This document shows, one piece after another, positions 6,659 through 14,277 of a stretch of DNA of 15,274 nucleotides; within the stretch, counting starts at the first letter, position 1; each line of letters opens with the position of its first letter. The stretch is from the NCBI GenBank assembly GCA_023405705.1, contig JAEXXR010000546.1, forward strand, positions 1-15,274. The letters run 5' to 3'. The position numbers and the translations under genes were made by a program. Under the pieces are notes generated by a model that saw only the letters and a list, made by a program, of their open reading frames with translations, did not search any database and was not told where the DNA came from. This DNA is from Actinomycetes bacterium (GTDB lineage: Bacteria; Actinomycetota; Thermoleophilia; Solirubrobacterales; Solirubrobacteraceae).

Positions 6659-7900
6659 ATGGCACGCAAGAAGCAGAGAGCAGGTTGGATAGAGAGACCA
6701 GTCGAAGGCGCCCGCCGCCGCCACAGAACCGGCCGGCTGCTCGTGCGCACGACGCTCGCGACCGGCGAGCAGACCTACTACGGCTCCTGGTACGCGGGCG
6801 GCCGGCGCCTCAAGCGCCGCATCGGCCCCGTCCGCCGACGCGGCGAGCGTACCGGCCTGACCGAGATGCAGGCCGACGAGAAGCTGCGCCGGATGATCTA
6901 CGAGACCGAGGTCAAGCCGGTCGTCGAGGACCGCATGACGATCGCCGACCTCAGCAAGCTCTACGTCGAGAACGCCCGACGCCGCGGACGCAAGACCGGC
7001 ACCCTGATCGGCATAGAGAGCGATACCCGCGTCCACCTCGCGAAGTTCTTCCGCGAGCGCCCCCTCGACACGATCGAAGCCGACGACGTGATCGCGCTGA
7101 TGGGCGCACTCGAGCGCAGAGGACTCGCGCCCAAGACCGTCCGCGACATCCTCGGCACGCTCGCGGCGCTGTTCAACTTCGCCAAGGCCCCGCACCGCAG
7201 ATACGCCTTCAGCAACCCCTGCGAGGGCATCGACCTGCCGGCCGTCCCCGAGCCGCAGGAGGTCCGCTTCCTCACGCTCGAGGAGATCGACTTGATGCTG
7301 GACAACGTCCATCCGGGGATGTTCGAGCACATCGACCGGCCGATGTTCATGGCGGCCGTCATGACCGGGATGCGCAAGGGCGAGCTGGTCGCGCTGCGGT
7401 GGAGAGACGTCGATTGGAACGCCGGCCGCATCCGCATCCGCCGCAACTTCACCTGCGGCGAGTTCGGCACGCCCAAGACGCGCCGCTCGACGCGGTCGGT
7501 GCCGATGACGCCGCAGCTGGCCAACGCACTGCGCGTCCTGCAGTCGCGCTCGCGCTACCGCCGCCCCGACGACCTCGTCTTCGCCCACCCCGAGCACGGC
7601 GGCGTGATCCCGAAGGCCAACATCGCCCGCCGGTTCAAGATCGCGCTCAAGAACGGCGGCATCGACGAGTCGCACCGCTTCCACGACATGCGCCACACCT
7701 TCGGCACTCACATGGCGGCGGCCGGCGTGCCGATGCGGACGCTCCAGGAGTGGATGGGCCACCGCGACCTCACCACGACCCAGCGCTACGCCGACTACGC
7801 CCCGAGCCCCCACGAAGGCGAGATGGTCACGGCCGCCTTCAACCCCCGCGAACCCGAGCCCGACACGACCCGCCCCCACCTGGCTGTCGTCGGAGGATGA
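6659..7900 (+). CDS. int: Tyrosine recombinase / site-specific integrase
   Basis: This 413-aa phage-type integrase catalyses recombination between attP and attB. It has a basic N-terminal arm-binding region (about 1-90) and a SAM-like core-binding domain (about 95-185, with DRMTIADLSKLYVENARRRG). The catalytic domain contains Arg239 in TGMRKGEL, Lys273 in GTPKTRR, His342 and Arg345 in HDMRHTFG, His368 in WMGHRDL and the nucleophile Tyr377 in TQRYADY. All six expected residues are present and the length is normal, so it should be active. The ATG is preceded by AGAGGAGG at good spacing, although that site is in a hairpin. It follows the Xis gene on the same strand. The attachment site is expected nearby, but no tRNA or repeated core was recognised. 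Confidence 0.95.
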   Translation: MARKKQRAGWIERPVEGARRRHRTGRLLVRTTLATGEQTYYGSWYAGGRRLKRRIGPVRRRGERTGLTEMQADEKLRRMIYETEVKPVVEDRMTIADLSKLYVENARRRGRKTGTLIGIESDTRVHLAKFFRERPLDTIEADDVIALMGALERRGLAPKTVRDILGTLAALFNFAKAPHRRYAFSNPCEGIDLPAVPEPQEVRFLTLEEIDLMLDNVHPGMFEHIDRPMFMAAVMTGMRKGELVALRWRDVDWNAGRIRIRRNFTCGEFGTPKTRRSTRSVPMTPQLANALRVLQSRSRYRRPDDLVFAHPEHGGVIPKANIARRFKIALKNGGIDESHRFHDMRHTFGTHMAAAGVPMRTLQEWMGHRDLTTTQRYADYAPSPHEGEMVTAAFNPREPEPDTTRPHLAVVGG

Positions 7901-7924
7901 CCATGGCCGCAACACGGCGTTTCA

Positions 7925-7940
7925 GCGACGAACTCGTCGC
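7925..7940. other. Small perfect hairpin just after int
   Basis: GCGACG (7925-7930) and CGTCGC (7935-7940) form a 6-bp stem with the loop AACT, 25 nt after the integrase stop. It could be a weak terminator or an integrase core-type inverted repeat. A 19-codon frame (7897-7956) passes through it but gives no reason to be called a gene. Base composition starts to drop to the right of this point. Confidence 0.25.
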
Positions 7941-7980
7941 GCAGAGTTCGCGCTGACGGCACGCGTCAACGCAGAGCCGT

Positions 7981-8214
7981 GTGCGAGGCGATTGTGCGAA
8001 ACTCCGACCTTCCGTGCCCGAACGGAGCTTGAGTTGGCGCGAACTGGCCCGCCTCAATGCGAGAATTTGGGTCGAAGCGCCTAGTCCGGCCTGGTACCTT
8101 GATCGTAAGAGCTGGCGACAACGCGAGCTGCTTACCGGTAGGGTGCTACGGCTCTGCTGGCTACTAGACCGAAAGCTCGATGATGCCTCGCTCTGTCAAC
8201 GCCGCCTGCCTTAA
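7981..8214 (+). CDS. Possible small ORF upstream of the antitoxin-like gene
   Basis: This 77-codon frame begins with GTG and overlaps the next ORF by 35 nt in another frame. The product has a helical, Trp-rich middle (LSWRELARLNARIWVEAP, later LLTGRVLRLCWLLDRKLDD) and no motif I recognise. It lies in the lower-GC cargo region, where long open frames are less likely by chance than in the flanks. It may be the first gene of a small two-gene unit or a decayed remnant. No clear ribosome site was found. Without this ORF, the stretch 7901-8179 contains nothing else I can name. Confidence 0.25.
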   Translation: MRGDCAKLRPSVPERSLSWRELARLNARIWVEAPSPAWYLDRKSWRQRELLTGRVLRLCWLLDRKLDDASLCQRRLP

Positions 8215-8521
8215 GGCTTGCGATTTCGCCGATTCTGCACGGGTCGCGGTCGTCGTTGGTGGAGTTCCCCAGTACGTCGTCGAGCAGGCCGAGAGTCGTC
8301 ATGGCGACGTCGATTGGCGTCTGTTGGCGGGAGCGCTGGACGGCCTGTTCATGTCAGGAGGAGGATCGCTGCAGGTGCGCAGGTTCCTCTGCACTCCCGA
8401 TGAGCGTTTCAGTGGCCGTACGCCAGTAGAAGAACTGGTTCTCTTCCAGGAGGGCGCTAGCCGAGTCGCTGAAGTTGCGGTGGACCTGGCAGAGCGGACT
8501 CACCTGGCAAAGGTCAGCTGA
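8180..8521 (+). CDS. Small protein with a DUF2384 (MbcA/ParS/Xre antitoxin)-like C-terminus
   Basis: This 113-aa protein has a second half, VRRFLCTPDERFSGRTPVEE (about 66-85), followed by a Gly-x-x-x-Val helix. It resembles the WLxTPNxxLGGxxPxELL pattern of the MbcA/ParS/Xre toxin-binding domain (PF09722) found in antitoxins of RES-type NAD-degrading toxins. The N-terminal half (VAVVVGGVPQYVVEQAESRH) shows no clear helix-turn-helix, and no RES or other toxin gene is visible beside it. It could be an orphan antitoxin or the remnant of a pair. Two adjacent ATGs (8180, 8183) lack a strong ribosome site. Its stop overlaps by 8 nt the end of the convergent gene on the other strand, with no terminator between them. 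The family match is from memory and moderate. Confidence 0.45.
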   Translation: MMPRSVNAACLKACDFADSARVAVVVGGVPQYVVEQAESRHGDVDWRLLAGALDGLFMSGGGSLQVRRFLCTPDERFSGRTPVEELVLFQEGASRVAEVAVDLAERTHLAKVS

Positions 8522-9539
8522 TCTTCGAAGCCGCCTTGTCGGCCCGGTCGGCCTCGTTGTAGAACTCAACGGGACCTCGGGCAACGCTGAGACCGCAGAC
8601 CCACCCGTCGGCTCTATGAGGAGTCGTAGGCTCTCGATGCTCGAACGAGGCTCGCCAGACCTGTACGTGGGGATGATGGGAAGCGGCGGCGAGGCACGCA
8701 CAAAGAGCGAAGATCTTCGGGCCGAGAGGAATCACGGCCGGCACATCGCCGTTGCTGAGCAGGCCACGAAGCTGCCCCTCGAGCAACGCATACAGTTCAA
8801 AGGGCTCGCTCACGAGGAAGTCGACGATCTCTGGCCGCTCGTGACTGTGGATCAGCCCATCGTTTGCCTGCAACACTGCGGGCCTGAAACGCGGATCAAA
8901 CCCCTCGGGAATGTAAAGAATAGGCTGGCGTACTTCCAGGCTTTCCAGGGCGCCCGCTGCCTTGAAAGGCTCGTATCCTAAACCGACTAATGGCTGCGGA
9001 GCCGATCGGGTCTGGATGACGCCTGCAAAGTACGGCGATACCGGAGCCAGTGACAGCACACCGGCCGGAAGGTCACCCGGCGGTTTGAACTCTGCTGGGG
9101 CATACAGGAAGTCAACGACAAGCTCGAAGTCGCCTACCATTTGCGACAAGAGTTGAACGATCGCCGCAATCCGCGGACGAGACATGCTGCTGATATCGAT
9201 AGCAACTCGTGTTCCATCATCGGCAACGATCTTCTCGATCCAGCGTCTGACTGCCAGGATAAACGAATTATCCCAGTCCTGGGATACCTCAAACCCGGCC
9301 GCCACGAACCACTTTAAAGATTCGAAATAGCAATCATTCCGCTGGTCGGGAAATTCGAAAGCGATCGAGTTAGGGATGCGTCCGAGATGAGCGGCGATCT
9401 CCCGCGATCGCGGCTCATATCCGACTGAGGCAAGAAATCCGTGGTAGAAGGTTACATCCCTGTCAAGCTCAGCCAGTCGTCGTGGTGACCAAGATGTGAT
9501 GGTAATTCGTCGGTGCCGGTTGCTTACGAGAGGTGCCAC
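8514..9539 (-). CDS. Uncharacterised protein, last gene of the defence-like operon
   Basis: This 341-aa protein belongs to no family I recognise. It is predicted soluble with alternating alpha/beta segments. Two stretches look functional: VAIDISSMSRPRIAAIV (112-128), a strand followed by an Asp-Ser-Ser-Met loop and a basic helix, and VIPLGPKIFALCACLA (269-284), a strand followed by a Pro-Leu-Gly-Pro-Lys loop and a helix. Loops of this kind sit at ligand-binding edges of Rossmann-like folds, including CARF sensor domains. A sensor of a nucleotide signal is therefore conceivable, but this is inference. The GTG start at 9539 lies 10 nt after the stop of the ATPase gene, so the two are co-transcribed. 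The ribosome site is weak, which points to coupling. Codons are less GC-biased than in the transfer genes. Confidence 0.8.
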   Translation of the reverse strand: MAPLVSNRHRRITITSWSPRRLAELDRDVTFYHGFLASVGYEPRSREIAAHLGRIPNSIAFEFPDQRNDCYFESLKWFVAAGFEVSQDWDNSFILAVRRWIEKIVADDGTRVAIDISSMSRPRIAAIVQLLSQMVGDFELVVDFLYAPAEFKPPGDLPAGVLSLAPVSPYFAGVIQTRSAPQPLVGLGYEPFKAAGALESLEVRQPILYIPEGFDPRFRPAVLQANDGLIHSHERPEIVDFLVSEPFELYALLEGQLRGLLSNGDVPAVIPLGPKIFALCACLAAASHHPHVQVWRASFEHREPTTPHRADGWVCGLSVARGPVEFYNEADRADKAASKIS

Positions 9540-9549
9540 TGTCTACTAC

Positions 9550-11406
9550 TCACTCAATGTCCATGGAGGTCTGTCCCGTGATCGGACGAGACGATTGGTT
9601 CCGTCGTGAGGGGACCGTGCGGATTGGTCTGAGCGCTCGACGAAGTGATCGATTCCGCCCCTTCCGAGGAAGGATGCGGAAAATAGGCGCCCACATGTGT
9701 GCCAAGCGTATTCCGTCTCGGCTATCTTGGCTATCGCCCGATTCTACGATGACCGCACCTAAGAAGATGAGCGAGTTCAGCAAGTCTTCGAGCCACGGGT
9801 CATCGTCGTCGAGTACGAAAATTCCAGGTTGATCGGCTGAGAATTTTGTTCCCTGCATTCTCGCCTCGAGATAGTCCCCAAGAGTGGTAACGAGCGTGAA
9901 CGGCGTGAGATTGGCGTACTCACCGAAGGCGGGGGCACCGGAGTCGGCGGAGACGTCCAGCGGCCTGGTTGTCCGACGTTCGATCGGGACAGCTTTGAGA
10001 TTGTTGTAGAGCTGCCACGACACTCTGTCAATCGCTCGTGCTTGCTCATCGGCCCGAATGCTGATGCGTTCTCTATCGGCTTCGTCCAGCAGAGCAAACG
10101 CCATTGCCTTGATCCAACGTGGATTCCCCTCAGTCATCGCGTAAATGTTCTCAACACCCGCGTAGATCTCGGGAACTCGATGGCGCGAACGTCCGGATGT
10201 CGCCTCGTCAGATCCTTGCTTGTGGTATTCGAGTTTGAGGCGAACGACCGACATTACCTTGCGATACGAATCATAGTTTCTCGCGCTCTTCATCCTCTTT
10301 GCCGAGGACGGTCCGGCTTGCCGTCTGGCGGCCCAGCTCCGAAACCCGGGGTCTACTCTCGCGAGTTCACGAACATCAGCGGCATTTTGGCTCCTTGGTC
10401 CATAGCTGTCGTTTTCACGGGGTTCGAATCCCCCGCGGCCAAGAACGTCCATAGGGTCCCGATCTCCCAACTGCCGAGAGAGGAGCTTGTGGGTGAATGG
10501 ATCCTCTTGTTCGCGCTGAGACGGCGCAAGCGGCACCTGAAGCCAGTCATTGAGCTGGGTCCCCGCAAACGGCTCTAAACCGGTGTAGGGAGCGATAGAG
10601 AGTTTGTAGCTGAGTCGGGGATCGCGTCCCTGGAACGCGCTGCCGAGCTGAACTCGCGTCCATGGAGGCAGGAACTCGAACTCGTCGATGAGCAGAACCC
10701 AAGGGGCGAGGCGATCACCCGCTGCCCGGTTGAATGCGTCAAGGAAGTGGGTTGAAGCGGTAAAGAAGTCGACGGAAAGCACCCTGTTCCTGCGGATGTC
10801 GTCCAATTCGTCATCGGACAATCCGGGTGTAGCTGCATCCTGCATGAGTTGGCCGACCTTAGAAAGGTTGGCGCGCGCTTCATCCACAAGGTCCCCGAGC
10901 GAGGCGCTTGCTGGATGCGCATGCCAGGCGGACGCGACGTTTCGCGCGATCTTCTCCTCTTGGGCAGAGGAAAGTCTGACGGCCAAGAACCCGTCGTCCG
11001 ATCCACGGATTCGGTAGGCGGCAGTGTTGGCAAAGGCGTCCAGGGCCATATATGCGAAAGCTGCCGCACCGAACCGGGCTCGATGCGCGGGAGGAATCGC
11101 GGCCCCGAGTTGCTCGACCTGGCCGGCCCACATCTTGTCTGCAGCAACGAAGACACCGGTGAACTGGATCAAGGTGCGCGCTCTCTTGACATCTTGCTCC
11201 TCTCTCCATGCATCAATGGCCTCGGGGAGCAGCATCTTGAGCAGCGTGGTCTTGCCAATGCCGCGCGGACCAATCAGAAGTTGTGGATCCACCGTTCTTG
11301 TGAGCGCCCAGTAGGAATCAGGGGGGACAAAGTCTCTAGCTACCTGCGCTGGTGTCGCCCGGCGCGCGTTGAAGTGGCTATAAGGTCCCTGAGTCGGGTC
11401 GATCAT
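9550..11406 (-). CDS. ORC/CDC6-like P-loop ATPase
   Basis: This 618-aa ATPase contains LLIGPRGIGKTTLLKML (Walker A GPRGIGKT, 46-53) and WVLLIDEFEFLP (Walker B, about 236-248). A conserved-looking N-terminal stretch, FNARRATPAQVARDFVPP (12-29), precedes the P-loop. This arrangement recalls the bacterial ORC-CDC6-like AAA ATPases found with defence genes. The helical C-terminal half (from about 380, with VENIYAMTEGNPRWIKAMAFALLDEA) suits an AAA lid or winged-helix region. It may be the motor or switch of the system. The ATG at 11406 overlaps the stop of the phosphoesterase gene (ATGA); a longer frame from 11562 lies inside that gene and is not credible. The P-loop class is clear; the ORC-CDC6 sub-family is from memory. 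Confidence 0.85.
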   Translation of the reverse strand: MIDPTQGPYSHFNARRATPAQVARDFVPPDSYWALTRTVDPQLLIGPRGIGKTTLLKMLLPEAIDAWREEQDVKRARTLIQFTGVFVAADKMWAGQVEQLGAAIPPAHRARFGAAAFAYMALDAFANTAAYRIRGSDDGFLAVRLSSAQEEKIARNVASAWHAHPASASLGDLVDEARANLSKVGQLMQDAATPGLSDDELDDIRRNRVLSVDFFTASTHFLDAFNRAAGDRLAPWVLLIDEFEFLPPWTRVQLGSAFQGRDPRLSYKLSIAPYTGLEPFAGTQLNDWLQVPLAPSQREQEDPFTHKLLSRQLGDRDPMDVLGRGGFEPRENDSYGPRSQNAADVRELARVDPGFRSWAARRQAGPSSAKRMKSARNYDSYRKVMSVVRLKLEYHKQGSDEATSGRSRHRVPEIYAGVENIYAMTEGNPRWIKAMAFALLDEADRERISIRADEQARAIDRVSWQLYNNLKAVPIERRTTRPLDVSADSGAPAFGEYANLTPFTLVTTLGDYLEARMQGTKFSADQPGIFVLDDDDPWLEDLLNSLIFLGAVIVESGDSQDSRDGIRLAHMWAPIFRILPRKGRNRSLRRALRPIRTVPSRRNQSSRPITGQTSMDIE

Positions 11407-12626
11407 GGCAGCGTCACTTTCGTGATGCGATGGCGCGCTTCTCTCGGTGTGAGCTTCGCCCTGTACTTCGTTGAAAGGGTACGTCGCAGCGCTTGAAGAT
11501 CCCGCGGGGCGACGTAGAGCCAACGTGCGTCGGCCTCGCACAACTCTTCCCACCGAACCCATCGTTTACCCAAGGCGGTGGCGGTGCGCTCGCACAGCGC
11601 GGCCAGTTCGTCGCTTGTACGCCGAAATCCGAACCCCCCGCGCCCCGGTAAGTCCTCGTCGGGATCCGCTTCGACCATGCCGCTGTTGTAGTTGAAGTCC
11701 CAAGCACGAAACCGGCCAGCGTTCGTAAGCCCCAACGCTTGCATCTGGTGAACGTCGAAGTCCAGCATGTAGAACTGGTTCCGAACGTGACCGCGCCCTT
11801 CGCTTTCCAAGAACACCCCGAGGCTGCCAGCGCTAAAGCGAACGGTCTGTGATCCGGTTTCGCCCGCATAGCCGAGGGCCGGAACGTGTCGATGGCCGTG
11901 CAAGAAGAGCCAGTCCGAATGGTGCTCTTCGAGCGTGCGGAGCAGCTTTTCGCCGCCATCCATGAAGCTCGTATCACGTCGATCGAGATGCGTCCAAACC
12001 ACGGGATGGTGATGACACAGCAGTATGTTGATCGGACGCTGGTCAGTGCCGACGGCAGTGACCATGTTGTCGAGAGTTTGATCGTCGACGCTGCCGTGTG
12101 CGTATTGTCCCCTCTGGTCGTGGCGCGCGCAAGAGTTCAACGCAACGACCCGCCATGAGGTTTCGTCTATGATCGTGAAGTCCTCGCCGAAGTACTCCGC
12201 TGCTTGGTTAGTCTCGCGGCTGGGAAATACCGGCGTCAGCGTCTGCAGGTCGCGCGCCCAAGTCATCTCCTCTGCGTTTGCCGGGAGATCCTCATATCGC
12301 AGGACGTCGTGATTCCCGGCGGTCGCGATCACGTGTTGTGCGCCCAGGAGCGTTGCGATCTCGTCGACTTGGCGCCACGCGTACTCAAGGCCCGCCGGTT
12401 CCATGCGGTTGGTGAGGTCACCTGGGCAGAGGACTGCGTCGGCTCTCAGGCCTTCATCTTGGATCAGTCTCTTGACTGCGGCCAGTGGGTTGCGCTTGGG
12501 GTCAGACTCTGTCTGCTGCCGGGCGCGGCTCTCCTCCTTGTGGGTTCGCGCGGACACTGCGTGGACGTCGCTGAGCACCGCGAAGCGAATGGGTGGGGCC
12601 GGCGGCGTCGCACCTGAGAGTTCCAC
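11403..12626 (-). CDS. Calcineurin-like metallophosphoesterase with a C-terminal extension
   Basis: This 407-aa two-metal phosphoesterase has every family motif: LSDVHA (about 18-23), GDLTN (69-73), GNHD (104-107), CHHHP and GHRH. Such enzymes cut phosphodiester or phosphoester bonds, and members include nucleases (Mre11/SbcD-like) and cyclic-nucleotide hydrolases. After GHRH, about 160 further residues have no family I recognise and may bind partners. In this operon it is the most likely effector nuclease or signal-degrading enzyme (inference). The start is uncertain. GTG at 12626 is 19 residues before the first motif; an in-frame TTG at 12713 lies 10 nt after the methyltransferase stop behind TAGGG, and would add 29 residues. 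Its stop overlaps the ATPase start, so the two proteins are probably made in step. Confidence 0.88.
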   Translation of the reverse strand: MELSGATPPAPPIRFAVLSDVHAVSARTHKEESRARQQTESDPKRNPLAAVKRLIQDEGLRADAVLCPGDLTNRMEPAGLEYAWRQVDEIATLLGAQHVIATAGNHDVLRYEDLPANAEEMTWARDLQTLTPVFPSRETNQAAEYFGEDFTIIDETSWRVVALNSCARHDQRGQYAHGSVDDQTLDNMVTAVGTDQRPINILLCHHHPVVWTHLDRRDTSFMDGGEKLLRTLEEHHSDWLFLHGHRHVPALGYAGETGSQTVRFSAGSLGVFLESEGRGHVRNQFYMLDFDVHQMQALGLTNAGRFRAWDFNYNSGMVEADPDEDLPGRGGFGFRRTSDELAALCERTATALGKRWVRWEELCEADARWLYVAPRDLQALRRTLSTKYRAKLTPREARHRITKVTLP

Positions 12627-12723
12627 GACACCAGTATTCCGTTCGGCACGGACGATCTGCGCCGGTTCGGCGCATTTTGCTGCACATATGGTGCTGGCCT
12701 CGGGTCTCGACAACCTGGCGGCC

Positions 12724-13965
12724 CTACGGCTCGGCGACGAACACCATCTCGTTGACCGGGTTATTTCGCTGGCCGTGCCGCGCGCCCAGCGTCGAGTGTC
12801 TGGCGGGGACCTCCAGGGCAAGGTCGACTCTCGAGAAGTGACGGGAGAGGATCTCCTTGAGATTGCCCTTCTCGTAGCGAAGCAGCAGGCCGTTGTCTGG
12901 GTAGCTCAACACCAGCGCGCAGTTCAGCGCCGAAGCGCCTTCGCACAAGCGATCGAACGATGATGCGACGCGTGCTCGGCTGGAGAAGCCCGTCGAAAAT
13001 CGGTCCGGGCGATACCGGCCGCGACCATGCGCAGACGGATAGTCGTACCGCTGGAGCGTTTCGAGGACATGATAGAACCGCGAGTACTGGTTCTTGCTGT
13101 AGGGCGGGTCGGCATAGATAACTGCATCGCGAAACCGCTGCGCTGTGAGTTGGCTCCAGATAGCGAGAGCATCGCACGAAAACACGCGATTTCGACTACG
13201 CCACTCGCGAGACCCGAACGGTCTCAACAGGCCTAATTCAATCTCGAACTGTCTGTAGATATTGCGCCGGCGTTGTCGAACGACGCGTTCCAAGCTTGTG
13301 GAGGTGCTGGCGGCGAGGTATTGCGCAGTGTGCCCCGGTCCGGTCGCGAGGCGGCTTGCGGCTTGCAACAGCGCGAGCAGCGCCCATTCTTTCTCGTCTC
13401 TGTCGAGGTTGCCGGCGTGGCGCTCCCGCTCGATCGCATAGCGGAGGCTGTCGATGGCGATGGCTTGAGTGAGCCCGAAGTAGCCCCAGGCGAATGTCAA
13501 CGTTGCGAGGCGATACGGCGCTGCTCGGCGGTGCTGGGCGAGCAGTGCGACCTCTTCTGCGATTGTTGCGTCGTTGGCAGCGTGACGCCACGCGCCATAG
13601 GCTGTTCGATAGGCCTCGACTGATGGGGAATCGAGTACATCGCGTTCGATTTCGAGTGCGCGGGCGAATCGCTCCATCAGGGCAGCCTCATTGCGGCTCG
13701 CTGATTGCAGCAGTAGCGCGACGGTTTGCTGTGCGTTGGGAGGATCACCGGTCGAAGTGATCATGCAGCGCGCGGCGTGAGCGGCATACTCTTGGACGTC
13801 ATTGCCCCACACAGGCCGGTCGCTTGGACTCACGGCGCCGGCGACGGAGCACATCCCGCAGAAGAGGTCGAGCAGCGGCCGGTCCGGACGCAAGCTGCTA
13901 ACCACCTCCGCAACGTCCGCGGCGATGTCTTGCTTTGTGCCCATGTATTGAATTCGTACCGTCAA
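12724..13965 (-). CDS. D12-class (Dam/DpnM-like) DNA adenine methyltransferase
   Basis: This N6-adenine methyltransferase of about 413 aa has the D12 order of motifs. QYMGTK is near the start, AdoMet-binding LLDLFCGMCSVAGAV begins at about residue 32, and catalytic YADPPYSKNQYSRFYH (DPPY about 286-289) is followed by the Arg/Lys-rich end NCALVLSYPDNG. The middle 200 helical residues are longer than in Dam and probably hold target recognition. It would mark self DNA for the three genes downstream. The start is taken as the TTG at 13965, four bases after GGAGG; the ATG at 13944 (seven codons later) is also possible. The open frame runs up to 14112, but that extension lacks family features. The stop is a TAG at 12724-12726. 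Confidence 0.88.
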   Translation of the reverse strand: MTVRIQYMGTKQDIAADVAEVVSSLRPDRPLLDLFCGMCSVAGAVSPSDRPVWGNDVQEYAAHAARCMITSTGDPPNAQQTVALLLQSASRNEAALMERFARALEIERDVLDSPSVEAYRTAYGAWRHAANDATIAEEVALLAQHRRAAPYRLATLTFAWGYFGLTQAIAIDSLRYAIERERHAGNLDRDEKEWALLALLQAASRLATGPGHTAQYLAASTSTSLERVVRQRRRNIYRQFEIELGLLRPFGSREWRSRNRVFSCDALAIWSQLTAQRFRDAVIYADPPYSKNQYSRFYHVLETLQRYDYPSAHGRGRYRPDRFSTGFSSRARVASSFDRLCEGASALNCALVLSYPDNGLLLRYEKGNLKEILSRHFSRVDLALEVPARHSTLGARHGQRNNPVNEMVFVAEP

Positions 13966-14247
13966 CGCGCCTCCGCTGATCGGCAGACCCTGGGCATAGA
14001 GAGCACGCCTTGCATATGAGGAGGTCGACGCTGAGACAGATCCCGGAGCGTACCTGCCCGGAGAAGCGCAGGCTACAGGAAGGGCTATCGCGGGTGCCAG
14101 TACGGTGAGCATGGCCTAAGGTGCCATTTGAGGTTCCGACACGCGCAGATCTCAGCTCATTTCGTAGAACCTCAAACGAGCTATTAGCAGGCAAAAGACG
14201 CTTACAGCACCTATCTGGAGGCATTCAAATCTCGGCGCCCCGATTAC
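13966..14247 (-). promoter_or_regulatory. Probable control region of the defence-like operon
   Basis: This segment between the methyltransferase start and the terminator has no convincing gene. It must hold the operon promoter unless transcription leaks in from the right, but I could not pick convincing -35/-10 boxes. Its clearest content is a spaced inverted repeat at 14127-14176. It is AT-richer than the flank and contains the transition to host-like composition. Confidence 0.35.
14127..14176. repeat. 10-bp perfect inverted repeat with 30-nt spacer
   Basis: TTTGAGGTTC (14127-14136) and GAACCTCAAA (14167-14176) are exact complements. A second, shorter pair, AGCTC (14153-14157) and GAGCT (14178-14182), is interleaved with it, so both pairs together would make a pseudoknot-like RNA. 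As DNA, it could be a two-site operator for a dimeric repressor, or a recombinase arm site near the element end. Confidence 0.7.
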
Positions 14248-14277
14248 ACAAAACCCCTGCTAACGCAGGGGTTTTGT
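14248..14277. terminator. Perfect 13-bp rho-independent hairpin
   Basis: ACAAAACCCCTGC (14248-14260) pairs exactly with GCAGGGGTTTTGT (14265-14277) around a 4-nt loop. The stem ends in T-runs on both strands, so it can stop transcription in either direction. The TAG stop of the membrane-protein gene lies within it at 14260-14262. It would keep transcripts of the flanking gene out of the defence-like operon. Confidence 0.9.

Noticed and set aside
6584..7915. A 443-codon minus-strand frame opposite the integrase.
   Set aside because: Shadow of the integrase, which has all six catalytic residues; the antisense product has no domain features.
8475..8981. Plus-strand frame of 168 codons over the last cargo gene.
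   Set aside because: Entirely opposite a longer, better-formed gene with operon context; no ribosome site or motif.
10415..10444. A tRNA T-arm-like sequence (GGTTCGAATCC flanked by G and C runs) on the + strand, with a weak acceptor-like match about 50 nt upstream.
   Set aside because: It is only about 54 nt from one putative acceptor strand to the other, with no anticodon or D arms, and it lies inside the intact ATPase gene, where it encodes ordinary residues. Probably chance.
14215..14245. TTCAAATC near the right edge, checked as the 3' end of a tRNA (possible attachment site).
   Set aside because: The flanking bases do not form the T-stem or acceptor stem, and no tRNA body is present on either strand.
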